NCBI GenBank assembly: GCA_000442125.1
Contig: KE546978.1
Location: 806,001-870,000 of the forward strand
Source: Opeltia flavorubescens
Taxonomy: Eukaryota; Ascomycota; Lecanoromycetes; Teloschistales; Teloschistaceae
DNA: 64,000 bases
Reading direction: 5' to 3'
Shown here: positions 36,391 through 48,530 of the stretch, one piece after another
Layout of the letters: each line of letters opens with the position of its first letter
Numbering within the stretch: the stretch's first letter is position 1
Position numbers and translations under genes: made by a program
The notes under the pieces: model-generated
The model's database searches: none
What the model was told of the DNA's origin: nothing
Seen by the model: the letters and a program-made list of their open reading frames with translations, nothing else

Positions 36391-39300
36391 GAACTACGGT
36401 TGGCCGTGGACTTCGGCGGGTAGGTTTCATCGTCGCTCTTCGACCGCGGATTGAAGAGATTTTCTCAGCATTCAAATCTCGGTGTTCAAAAGGGTTCTCG
36501 CCGCCGTATTATGGGGCACGCAGGTATTGAAGATTGCAAATTTCTCAAGCTTCTACAGCGACCGAAAGGGTCTTGGTGTGGAGGAGCTTGATTTGGATGT
36601 GCATGCAGACAAGGGCATATCTTAAGACTCAGCATTAGATATCAAGGCGTCGGGGGAAGATTCACCGGCAAATAGATTTCGAGATTCACAGAGATCCTTA
36701 TTAGACCGTGTCGAAAGTATGATACAGCAAATTCTCAAATTCACTGTCTCACTCGTTCCTGTGCGTAGTCATAAGTTCATGCCTGGTAGCACGATCACTC
36801 GAGTTCTGCTCATTATGAAAGGCCATTACCTACTACTGACAAAAGTCAATTTCGATGGCCAGTGACTGAGTTGGTAGGGGCACATATGGAAGTATCCATC
36901 ACTGTTAGAGGAGTCGGATTTTCACTGTGCAAGCGACTCGAACATATAGGAGCAACTATCTACCATTTGTTTTTATTTTATTTGGTGATAAGACTGCAGA
37001 ATGTTTATCGTCTCCTTTTACAGAAAACTCCTGTCTTCAACCGTCGTCCTGTCTGTTTCTTGATTTCGATATTGGCTTCACCGCACACAGGAATAACGTC
37101 ATTATCTTGATACTTTTCGCTTACTGATATTGAATTGTTTTCACGTCATGAATCTGTTCCAACTACATAAGATTCTCAATGCTATCATCTGCATCAAGGA
37201 ATGGATGATGTCCAGCGAGATTTGCCGACGGCAGCGGGCAGGATCACTACGCGGATCTTGTGACAATACTGGAGGATTTAGATCCCGAAAGGGGCTTGCC
37301 CCGAAGGATGAAGGATCCATCATGTTTTTAGTCACAATCATTGAGGATGCATGAACGATCGAGGTGCTTGGGAGCTGAAGAATACGGGCAAATAGCGACG
37401 GTCATAGTTTCCTTGTGTCTTACTTTCATTCAAGTAGATGACCCAGCAATAACGAAACCACCAGTTTTGAACATAAAAGCAGAGCCTCAATGAATAGCGT
37501 GCACAATAGCTTCACCTAGCAATTCCCAAGACCGTGGAGTTGGAACCCACTAACCATCGTAGCGGCCGATGGACTTCATCGTTGCACAAAGATCTACTAC
37601 CAGAATTCGAAAATATCCATGAGACGATTGAACCTCTGCTGCTGCGGACGTTATTTCGATCCAAGCCCATGGACGCCATTGCTCATCCAATCGCCTTTTT
37701 GTCCAACAATTACCGGGATTCTACGATGGCCATCTCAGAAATCGAGCCTACCACGGGGTGGCCTCCGTAGCCCCACTGAACATGATGGAGCCTGCTTGCC
37801 TCCACAATCACCATTTGCTCGTGTACTGCTAAGACCCTGGTTCGCGCGGCTTGCCCCACTTTGTGGTCAATGTTGCAGTGCAGCATGCAGGTTGGGGCGA
37901 CAGCTGTGATGGGCCCCGAAGCTTGTTGCTCCTCCATCAGGAATAATGCCCTCTCACAGCTGAACACGATACTCTAAGCGCGCACTTGTTAGACCACCAC
38001 CTTATACTGAATAAATTTCCTGATGTGGTCATACTGCCTCTTGCATCCCATGATGGAGAGTCCTGCAGCCAAGTGACGTCGAGACATTCGAAAACGCATA
38101 CGCGAACCGTCACTCCCGGTGTGAGCTCGGACGCTCAATCAAGTCACTCCCAGCAATTGCCCGTCTATGATGAGGATGCGATCCTTCTGCCCACATCATC
38201 GAAGGGCTCCCGTCCTTCAGTCACGCGATGTCCGTCCAACCATGCTCCGCCGCCGCCTCTTCTCCGCGGCAGCATTTACCGATTCATTCAGGGCATGTCC
38301 CAGTCCGCATTTTTGGCCCCGCTTTCATCTCAGACCGCCTAAGCCCGCCTAGGAAGGGTTTTGCCTATCAAGAAGCACACCGGTCACCGCCAGTTCGCTT
38401 GTGAGTCAACAGATGCAAGTCATGGACGTAATGCGTTTGATCACTAGTATCCGTTCTGCATATCCCACTACTATCTCGGTAGGCTTTTTGCCAAATAGGG
38501 AAGGTCGACAGAGCCGACCGCCTCTGATTTGCTGTCGTTTATGGCTGAAATGTTGGTGCCCAATCTTTTACCCGCCACAAGGTGGTCAACCGCGGTGGAG
38601 TGCTCGCTCTTCCCACGTGGAGGGGCCAGATTCTGCCTCGACGAGCTTTCACATGCGTGGGGAGTTATCTACGGAAAACTTCCCTTGCTGCACACATGCC
38701 GCCAAGAGTAACATCAGGGTCCGAACATTAATGCACCTCCGACCTGCTGCCCGCCTGACCATCTACTCAGCCAGAAATCAGCCTTATTATTGGTAAGCAT
38801 ACTGAGGTCGGCCCATAGCTGCAGCATCGAGGCGAAGGCATCCATGGCAAGCACCACGGGATAAAGCCAACGGAAGAGAAGTGGAAATAATGCTCCTGAG
38901 GGAAGTCGTAAATTAGACGGAGGGAAAGGGATCCATGCTCAAAACAGCATAGATCGGTGGCTGCTTGGACCCAAACGTTGAGATTAAGATTGAGACTACT
39001 GTGGATATGATGGCCGCATTGGAGCGATACCGCTGCCAACCCTGGTCATTATTCGTCCCCTCCAACCCCTATCATAAAATCGTCACCACCTGCCGTCAAT
39101 CATGCACGATTATTCGGTTCCATCCCCATTAATGCCCGAATTGCTAATGCCATATTTGCAGCCGGCGGTATCTTCCTGACAACAAAATTACGGTCCGGTA
39201 AGTGAAAAGCCTGCGCCGAGATCGCACCGTCGTCGATCAATACCTCTTAGTATTCATGTCCACTTTGAACGAAAATTCATCCCTGGATAAGCGCGTGGCC

Positions 39301-41030
39301 GCTGACGGACGAGAGGAGATCGGCGGTCTCTGAGACAGGAGGCTGATCGGATTTTGACTTAGACTATGTCTGAAACTTAGGCAGAGTGCTTTGACCAGAC
39401 CTAGCCAGATTTTAGAGTCTGGCTGCGATCATTTATTTGGAGCATGGGGTTTGAGGAATGGCCATGGTATTACATGAAAGAATGGTAGCCGTGATGAGAG
39501 TGTTATGGCTTTCGGCAACAGTATCAGGTCCCCTAAATTTCCCTCGACTTCCGCATTTCCGCTTGTGGCGCCGAGGCATTTGTTGACATTGGCACTGGTG
39601 GAGCTGTGAGAGGTCAAGCTGACTTGTACTGTCCCTATGGCTGGTTTATTGGAAGAGCATATCGTGATGGGCCGAGAGGAGGGTGTGCTGACTGGTGTAT
39701 CTGTTTATCAGGATTTCATCGATGGAGCTGCTGTCATGATTAGCCATATTACATAGGAATTTGATTGGATGGCCCAGCGAGGGAAATCTTTGCAGGCAGG
39801 TTGCAAGGGGTGGGGAGCAATGAGCAATGAGGATTGAATTCGTCAATCACACCGCAGCGGCGTTCACAGTTCCCGGTCCATGAGCCGGGGCCTTCCTGAC
39901 CGTAAAAATCTGCATCATTCTTCCCCTTCCAACCCGACACGACACTACTTCATAGTCCATTCGTGCTTACCCACTACCATCATCGATTGTCCCCAATCAA
40001 GTGCGCCTCGCTTCCCTCGTCATCGCTTCGACCGCCCATCGAACCGCACTTTTTCTTTTTCGGTGACCCTGTCGATCTTTCTCCATACCACAGCCCTTCC
40101 TTCGCGAGACCTGAGGCCTGTGCAGCAGCGACGCCTCTTCTCGACCTTTGAAGGTCCCCACAATCACCCAAACTCTAATTTGCCTTGGTCGGTTGTGTTG
40201 GGGAGTGAAGAGATTTCGTGAAGAAACGGGTCCATCACAGGCTGTGACAAGCGCGTCCGAGAGAACTTGCTCGACTCGCACAAAACAAACCAGGGATCGT
40301 GGAAAATCGAGAGGGTCCGTCACTCTAACCATCGCTTACACCACATCCAACCTCTGGCTAGCCCACGAAAAGTGCCCTAGCTCCACTGCCATAGTCTTGT
40401 CCTTTGGAGCCGTCTCAATCAGCGAAACCTAATTCCCCTCGTTTTTTTTGCCGCTACCGTAGCACCGGCCCTCACACTACTCCCTACTCTTTAACCTCAC
40501 TAAGACCAAGTCTCGTACACTACTCCTCCAGTCCCTTTGGGAACAGACTCGCTTTTCGGGTCAGCGCGTGCCCTGGACTCTGCGCTATCAAACACTCGCT
40601 CATCCACCAACCTTTCCTGAAGCCTCCTAGACTTCCACTTAATCGACTTACCACGTTGTTCACGTTGTGTGCCACACAACAGTGCGCAATCTTCCCTGTA
40701 CCGTTGGCGAAGGAGTCCCTCTGCGGAAGCTATACTAAGTAGCTTCGTTCCTGGGAAAACGAAAGAACTGGGCATCCACTACTACTTCAGTCGTACCTTC
40801 CTCGTCGCGTGGTCTAGTGTTGATTTTGTACCCTTTGACACACAACCATTGTTCGACTACCACCCGACTAGGAGCAGTCCGCTACCGACACAATCAAATA
40901 TTCCTATCCCATATCCACCGTAAGTTTACCTTCTACTCATTCCGCCGTCATCACGGGCGCGCCAGCCCGCGTTGTTCTTTGTTTGGAAATGGACCGGTGG
41001 GCTAATACGGTATGGCGACAGCATCGTTTG
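36391..41030. other. 4.6-kb gene-free region leading to CON7, with leader and 5'-UTR intron
   Basis: No reading frame resembles a family on either strand. From about 39.88 kb to 40.93 kb the plus strand becomes markedly pyrimidine-rich, which suggests a transcribed leader of about 1.1 kb. A strong GTAAGT donor lies at 40920. A CTAATAC branch site at about 41002 and a CAG acceptor at 41021 complete a likely 102-nt 5'-UTR intron. Removing it would delete an upstream in-frame ATG at 40989 and another ATG at 41012. The far part (36.4-39.8 kb) is presumably upstream regulatory DNA or a non-coding transcript. Confidence 0.5.
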
Positions 41031-42443
41031 ATGGACAGAGGTGCTCCCGACCAATACTCGCAGTCAGGTTTGCACACACGTCCATCTCCAGCGTTGGCCA
41101 TCGAATTTGGATCCTAAGACCTCATCCGCAGATCCCGCATCTGCTGCGCAGTACACCCCTCAACAGGACGTGCGACCAACCACCTTCACCAATACGCCAG
41201 CACCGAATCCGGACTTTGGAGTCAATCCATCAACGGCGCGTTCGACCGGCCTGAACTCGGAGTATCTGGCGCGACAGCAGTACGCACATCATCAACAGCA
41301 ACAGCATAACAGCCACGCGAGCGCAGCGAGTATGGCACAAACAACAAGTCCGTCCATGTCTTTGCACGATGGGCAGCAAAATAACCATCATAACCCACCA
41401 CACGTGAAGTCTAACACAGATGTACCTATAGATCCTTCGATTGCCGCGTCCAGCCCGACCTATCCGCCCTATTCCCCCTACGCACAGCAGGGACACGACA
41501 TGTCCCAGTACCAAGGACACCCGCCCCACGGCTATCATCCAGGCTGGCCGCAACAGTATGCTGGCCATCCGCATAGTCTTCCCGGAGGGCCATACAGCAG
41601 CCCAGGTAGCGCTGTCTCGGCAGGGGGTGCCGCAGCAACAGCAGGACCAAGATCCAGCCAGGTGAGTCGTATACCACATTTCCGATCATCCAGACATTAA
41701 GAGTGATGCACAGAATCCTCACCCGCTATCGCAGGTCTATTCATTTGTCCCGATTCCAGGTGCTCAGCAGCACAAGCGTCCACGACGTCGTTACGAAGAA
41801 ATTGAACGCATGTACAAGTGCGGATGGCAGGGTTGTGAAAAGGCATACGGGACATTGAATCATTTGAACGCACACGTAACAATGCAGTCGCACGGACAAA
41901 AGCGCACTCCCGAAGGTATGTTGTATTTTCTGATCGCAAAGTCGTGTATGTGGTTAGACTCTGGAAGTTGGTTTTCGGTTCTGTTAGTCGGGTTACACAA
42001 CATGAGCCTCAAATTTTGGCGTTGACGCTATATTGAATAACCCCACGCTTGCACGCTTGAATCCTTTGGTGCACGCTAGCACAACTGTTAGCGCCACTCA
42101 CTAACATGAACATATAGAATTCAAAGAGATCCGTAAGGAGTGGAAGCAACGCAAGAAAGAGGAAGAAGCTCAGCGGAAGAGCGAGGATGAACGCCAACGT
42201 GGGAGCCAAGGGGGCCAGTCTGTCGACGGTCAATCCAATGATCCAGCCCAAACCCCCACTGGCCAGAACTATGCGCCAGGTGCTCGACCTCATCTGCCTC
42301 CCATCGGCTACGCACCAGCTGGCGGTCAAATGCAACCACAGTATGCCAGCGGTGTCGAGCAAATGTATCAAGCGCAGGGTAACGGAGTGAGCTACGGCGG
42401 ATACCCACCCCATTCACCCTATGGCCAGGGTCAACAGATGTAA
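41031..42443 (+). CDS. con7: C2H2 zinc-finger regulator CON7
   Basis: Model with four exons: 41031-41067, 41132-41661, 41714-41915 and 42118-42443, 364 aa. The signature region reads YSFVPIPGAQQHKRPRRRY, then ERMYKCGWQGCEKAYGTLN. One C2H2 finger is formed by Cys225, Cys230, His243 and His249, followed by QKRTPEEFKEIRKEWKQRK. Flanks are rich in Gln, Pro, His, Ser and Tyr, as in the family. KSNTDVPIDPSIAASSPTYP is another conserved block. CON7 controls cell-wall and morphogenesis genes and is needed for conidium and appressorium formation in Magnaporthe. The first intron (41068-41131) is the doubtful part: the same bases read in the start frame give GLHTRPSPALA, which resembles the conserved N-terminus. 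Either the intron is real or an indel separates the frames. Confidence 0.9.
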
Positions 42444-44607
42444 GGAAGTTTCGTCTGCATCAACCTTTCTGCTGCTCAGACGTCCTGATTTGTCGACAGT
42501 TCCTAAAGTCGCTGTCAACCTCTGCAACACACAAACCGTCGAAGACTGGCTTGCTGGCTCCGTTTCCTTTTTTTCCTCTGACGCCGCGCATGATATCCAC
42601 AACTAGCAATCGAAACAATATCCAAATGGTGGGAGTGGAGGAGAACTATAGGTAATGGTGGCTTCTTGTTCAGGATTCGTTGGAGTTTTCACATCGCTGC
42701 ATTGGGGGTCGGAGGGGGGCGGCTGTCGAACGAGATACGATTCCGTTCTTCTTTTTTCTGCTGGCCGCGCTGTCACCCATCCAAATTGTCGTTGCTAAGT
42801 ACGTCAAATGATGCCTGCCGATTGCTGTATTGGACATGGCTCATTCGCATCTTACCATTTCTTTTGTCATGCACAAGCACTTACGTGGGTGGCCTTTGTC
42901 GATTTTGTCAGTTTGAATTCTCAACTTTCTTTAATGCTGGACCAGTACATGCCTCTTTACTTGCAAAGGGTACAACTTCTTTTACGGGAGACAACGAGCG
43001 GCAAGGCATTGGCGGTCATTTGTGTGCGGTCAATTTTAAGTCAAGAAATTGTATGTAGTTTGAACCAAACAGATAAGTCTCACAGCATGAAAGCCAGCTT
43101 TAGTGTCAAAATTGTTAGTCCTTAAAAAAGAGATTCTGCTCGTCATATGGCTTGGGCATTCGATAACAACGCAACGTTTATCATCACGTTGTCACCTAAA
43201 TCTCCCTGATTCTTCGTTATACCTGTCTATCAATGGGGTATTCCGCCGATTTAGTCCTGGACACACATTGCTTGTATCGTATAGCAGTATCATCTTACTA
43301 GTAGCACAACAGACTCAGTCTGCTACGGTAGTTCTTTCGGTGTTCATTTGACATGAGGCCTAATTACATTGTATACACTCTGTCAAATCTACACACTAAA
43401 CATTATGTACCAACTAAACCAAGATACTTACTTCACACATCGTTTACCACTTACGCCCGTATTCTCCCAAATTCCCAAGCACCAAGAACGCCCGACTAAG
43501 TACACTAGCGTCACCTAACCGCCGGGCGCGGCAACTCTATTAGAGAAAAACCACACACGCCACACCACCACTACTCCTTCGCTTCTTCCCTAGCTTTGTG
43601 TAACCTGACTATCACTCCAGCAGCAAAGCGTCGCTCCAAGATGAAAAGGTTCGATCAGCCCTGCTTGGCCCCCCGGTCCCAGCGCAACGGATCCCGCTAG
43701 GATAAGATCTTGGAACCCACGTTTTTTTGGCGGAACTACTGGGGTGGCCAGAGATCTTAGCGTCCGAGATGTATGGTGTGCATTGGTGGCAGGATCCGGT
43801 GAATGCTTTTTCTCGTCGGACGCTAGAGTGAGGTAGGTGCTGGTGATGGTGGTGAAGGGTCAAATCGTCATCTGTGCGATTGGACAATATTTTTTGGATG
43901 AGGATTCTGTCGGTTGGAAAATTGTGTCTCGGTCAACTCTGCGTTGTTATGGGGGAAAAATGCCGCTGGATGTTGGGTCTCATATCGACAGTTCTACTCA
44001 TGTTGCGAAATTCTTTTGCCTGGAAATAATGGCAGCATGCGTATCTGATCTTCGAACTTGGACGATTTAAGATCTAGGCAGGATCATCGGGAAATATTTT
44101 CATGTGTACTGTAGGAGTTTCGCTTGGGCTTTCTGCACATGAAAAAAACAACGATTAAGGAGTCTTGGATATTGTGAACGAGTCAAGAACGGAAATACAC
44201 CACAATCAGATTCATCGTCTCATATTTGTGTCTATTTGAGCTTGCATTGACTATGAATATCATGAAATTCATGGATCTCTTCCGCTCTCCCAAATGTTTC
44301 CGCCGTGGAAAGCATTAGGAAACGGAGAACAGACAAACCAGAGATAGCTGAAGGTAGAAAACAAAGGAAAAAAATCGATGAAAATTTCTGACACCGAGAG
44401 ACATCCTTATGATTAAGCAGGGTTCTCTTCAGCAAATGATAACAATACCTTCAGCGTTGTGTCTTAGGTTTGTTGTGTCGAATGTTGCTATGTCGCAGTG
44501 GGCAGGAACCGTAGGGCTGAGAGCTGTGAAGCAAATGTCCAAATTCTAGTGTAACTCTTCAGCCAGTACAATCCCACCGGAAGTATAATCCTGCAAAGGC
44601 CTCTTTG
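42444..44607. other. 2.2-kb gene-free region between CON7 and the PPR gene
   Basis: It contains the CON7 3' UTR (T-rich) and the PPR promoter. Short frames on both strands show no family resemblance. No repeat or RNA gene was recognised. Confidence 0.4.
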
Positions 44608-46997
44608 ATGCTTAAGTGCAGAGCCTGTATTAGCAGATGTATTCGTACAATCTTTGCTGATGTACTCCACTTTCCCCAAGGACTGCGACTAGAACAAGCC
44701 TCTGGATCAGGCAGTGTTTCACGTCTAAATTCTTTGCGACCAGGCTATCGGCCAGCCCTTTTCCGTCTCTACACAGTACCTACGGCAAACATCTATCAGA
44801 ATGCTCCCACTGTAGCAAGATACCAAAGCACCCAGGCAACCTCGAGCGAACATCACTCTCTGGCTCCTCCACCACTCCTTTCTTCGAAGTATGATAGGAA
44901 CAAGAAGATCAAGTCTAGAGATGGGGTATCTCACGGAGGACGAAACGTGGCTACTCGAGAGGATAAGTCACCAGACTTTAAGAGAAGAAAGGAGCTGGAG
45001 ACAGAACTGCTCTGGTTGCCAGATCCTCTGAAGCTGGCTGAGAACACCATCGGCCTGCTCAGAAAGGATGATGATGAGAAAGCACTCGAGCTCATACGTA
45101 TGGCTAGCAAGCGCTCACAATGTACCGTCAGCTGGAATCATGTCATCGACTACGAAATGAGCAAAGAGAGGGTTCAAAAGGCCGAGAGGATATACAACGA
45201 GGTAATATATGCGTAAACTATATATTTACTCCCTTTACTGATATCCTCTAGATGAAGAAACGCGCACAGCTTCCAGACGCTCATACGTATACCATTCTCC
45301 TTCGCGGCCTCGCCTGGCATCCTCATATCAAAGAGAGCCTTCCTCGAGCGCTGAAAATTTATCATTCCATGTTCGCCCAGAATTGCCCTGTCCAACCCAA
45401 CATTATCCACACAAATGCTGTGATCAAGGTATGCGCTCTTGCAAAAGACATGGATGCTCTTTGGGGTGTGGCAGCCAAACTCCCTTCTCGAGGGCCTGGA
45501 GCTCCGGACAACTTTACTTATACCACCATCCTGAATGCCATCCGCATGATTGCCTGGCATGCTGATAAAGATCTGCCGGATGAGGGACCGGTTGAAAAAA
45601 GCTTGAGGCGACAGCGAGCCGTGTTGCAAGGCAGAAGACTGTGGGAAGACATCATCCCCCGTTGGAGGGGAGGAGATTTCCGGATCGATGAGGAATTGGT
45701 TTGCGCCATGGGAAGATTGCTACTTCTTGGCTCAACAGAGAGGGATCACAATGACATTCTTTCTCTGGTCGAGCAGGTTATGGGCATACCTCGTCAATAT
45801 CGGAGACCGCCCGGTTTGGAACAAATTGTTGATACTAGAGAAAACTCTTCCACAAACTCGATACCGGTGGACCCGGAAGAATCTAGTGCCAGCAGTATTG
45901 CGCAACTTGACGATATTCCTATCGAGGGCGATGAGAATGCCTCAGCGACCGCAGATGAAGAAGAAGCCTCCTCTGAACCTCAATCTGAGCGCTTCCCAGA
46001 AATGACCCCCGCCCTCGCCAACGTTTTCCAACATCAATCAACATCGAAGAAAGCCTCCATCTCCACGGCCCTCCCCGGCCGTAACACTCTTTCCCTAATC
46101 CTCGACGCCTGCATCCACCTCCGCGCCGTCCGTCCCGCCCAAGCCTACTGGGGCCTCCTCACCGACCCATCCGGCACCTACAACGTCAAACCCGACAACG
46201 AAAACTACCACATGTACCTCCGGCTCCTCCGCGTCCAACGCGCCAGCAAAACCGCCGTCGCCCTCCTCAAAGACATGCACTCCGGCGACCTACAAAGCAT
46301 GAAGATTCTCGAACCGAAAACCTTCCGCATCGCAATGAGTGTCTGCGTCCGCGATAAGCTGAACGCCTTTGTTTTATCCCACGCGCAAACCGTGCTGGAA
46401 ACTATGTACAAGAGCTTGGAGACCCCGGATGTGAAGACTTGCGCTATGTACATAGAACTGGTTGGCGAGACGGCGAGGCGCGATTTCCACACCTCTGTCG
46501 CTGCGCTCCGGAAATTGGAGACGGGGATGCTGATGCTGAAACATTGGGTCGTTCATGGGATGCATGGGGTTGGGGATGTGGATGATTTTGCTATATACGA
46601 GCTTGCGAGGAATGTCGTCGGTGTTTGTGATAGCATCAGGGGTGTGGCGGGGGATCGATTAGAGGGGGAGGAGAAGATCTGGTTGATGGAGCTTAAGATG
46701 GGGTGGAGTGCTTGGGTGCAGAGGAGGGGCAGGAGAGATGAGGAGGTTGTGGAGAATCGGAGGAGGGCTAGGGAGATAGAAGATGAGGAGTTGAGGACAG
46801 GGGTGAGGAAGGCAAGGTCGGGGCCGCCAGAGGTGAGGAAGGTGGACAGTGCGCGGAGGGTTAAGCCTCATCAGCGCGGGAGTAAGGTGGGGTTTAGACG
46901 GTCGAGGAGCACGGAGGGTGGGATGAGGAAGAGGATGGAGAGGGGGAGGAATGAAATGCGGAGGCATGGGGAGTTTGATTTCTATGATGATCAGTAG
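44608..46997 (+). CDS. Mitochondrial PPR-repeat protein
   Basis: Exons 44608-45201 and 45252-46997 give 779 aa. The N-terminus is basic and leader-like (MLKCRACISRCIR) with RYQSTQ near residue 72, typical of a mitochondrial cleavage region. Pentatricopeptide repeats follow: DAHTYTILLRGLAWHP, PNIIHTNAVIKVCALAKDM, DNFTYTTILNAIRM and NTLSLILDACIHLRAVRPA. The C-terminal ~110 residues are highly basic. Fungal PPR proteins bind mitochondrial RNAs for processing, stability or translation. The layout recalls Ccm1/Dmr1-type factors, but assignment to a specific yeast gene is not secure. The middle of the coding strand is C-rich (46081-46140 has 30 C and 9 G) and the end is G-rich (46741-46800 has 29 G and 3 C). 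Confidence 0.85.
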
Positions 46998-47135
46998 GGT
47001 TCGAATATCGATCTTCTGCTTGGAGAACTGTACATGAACGTATCACAACACCTTGAAAGTTTTGCAATCAATGGGCTTGCAATCTCGTCTCGACTAAATA
47101 TGCATCTCTCTGATTCATGTCTTTCGAATCAGACA

Positions 47136-48338
47136 TCATGCCCTCCATACCTCCTTTATCAATGAACTCTCCACTCCGTCCCAATCATCCTTCACCTCTA
47201 AAGCATGAAAATGATTGATCGGCCCACTCCCCTTTCCCAAATTCCCCGCCGTTCGAATGCCCCTCTCTACATATCGACATGCTTTCTCCACTGCTACAGT
47301 CATTTCACATCCCAGCACTAGATTCGACGCAATCGCCGCTACATCAGGGTCAGCAATTTGGAATCGACTATCCATTTGTGATAAAGGACGTTGCGGATTA
47401 AATCCGTGTGAAACGAGATGTGGGAATGAGGTGAAGACGTACAAGCAAGCGAGCACCCAGTTCCATGCGTGTTTCCACTCTCCGAATACTCGGTCTTGAA
47501 AACGATGACGCCCTTCTCGGTACCAGAATGCAAGACATCGATGACGAATTTCCTATCCGTTGGGCTCTGCGCGGGATGGAGTTGTGCGTTGAATGGAAGA
47601 TGTCCGCCTTTAACAAGGACATGTTCAGGACCAAGGCTCTGGAGGAGGGAGGCTATGTGCACGATATCGGCTATGGAGCTGATATCTGGGAACTGGACTC
47701 CGGCGTCTGTGAGCACGAGTTTTGCCTCGGGGATATTAGGGGTGAGGATCGTGGTCAGCGGAAGGAGATTTTGGCGGAGGTTTGTGACGGCGTTGGGGGG
47801 AAGAAGTTGGGATCCGCTTGTTGCAACCATGACCTGTAGGGTTGTCGTTAGATCTCTGTTAGGCAGCTAAAGCGGATTGGTGTGGGCTGTTGTTGTACTG
47901 GATCTAGGACGCACATTGGTCTGCTGTGACGTTCTAAGGCGTGGGCTACTGCGTTTACGGTCTCGGCTGAAGCGAGCATTCCTGTCGATTGGAGAGCTGG
48001 TATTAGGTTTGAAGAACAATCGTAGGGGACGACAAGTATAGGGAGCTACCAATTTTGACAACGTTGACTCCAATGTCTTCGATACACATGTCAATCTGCT
48101 TTGAAACGAATGCCGTAGGAATGTAGTGGATTTCTGCGACGCCTTGGGTATTCTGGGCAGTCAAAGCAGTTGTCGCTGTCATGGCGTAGCATTTATATGC
48201 AGCGATAACTTTCTGGTCTGCTTCTAGACCACTGAAGGGAAGTTCTCAGCATCTGTGTTTGAAAATTGGAAGGTAAAATACAAACGCTCCGCCTGAGCTG
48301 TCCGAGCCAGCTATTACCAGGATACGCCGATTCTCCAT
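47136..48338 (-). CDS. Hydroxymethylpyrimidine/phosphomethylpyrimidine kinase (ThiD-like)
   Basis: Five exons (48338-48286, 48231-48050, 47981-47899, 47833-47443, 47338-47136) give 303 aa. Exon 1 begins MENRRILVIAGSDSSGGAG, the ribokinase-fold phosphate-binding start, and an in-frame stop just upstream fixes the start. Then come AMTATTALTAQNTQGV, VKIGMLASAETV, VCVLDPVMVATSGS (written MCVLDP here), LVKGGHLP, SGNTHGTGCSLASAIASNL and GSGPINHFHAL. The enzyme phosphorylates HMP and HMP-P for thiamine synthesis in the cytosol. Yeast Thi20/21 carry a C-terminal TenA (thiaminase-like) domain; this protein ends soon after the kinase domain, so it is kinase-only. It is convergent with the PPR gene, 138 bp away. 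Confidence 0.93.
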
Positions 48339-48530
48339 CGGGTTGCTGGACTAGGTACGCTGTTAAGTGGGAGAATGTTGCATAGTGAGATACATTCGCG
48401 AGTCGCGTCGAAGTCGTCGAGCTGTCGGCTAAAGCGACGTCATCCAGATTCCCAGACATGCATTCGTCTTCTGGAGACCGTCAGTTGAAATGTGAACCGA
48501 GAATCGACTTTCTCCTACCCATTCACACAA

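Noticed and set aside
46659-46967. Proline/histidine-rich minus-strand frame opposite the PPR gene
   Set aside because: Same reason: complement of a strongly G-rich coding tail.
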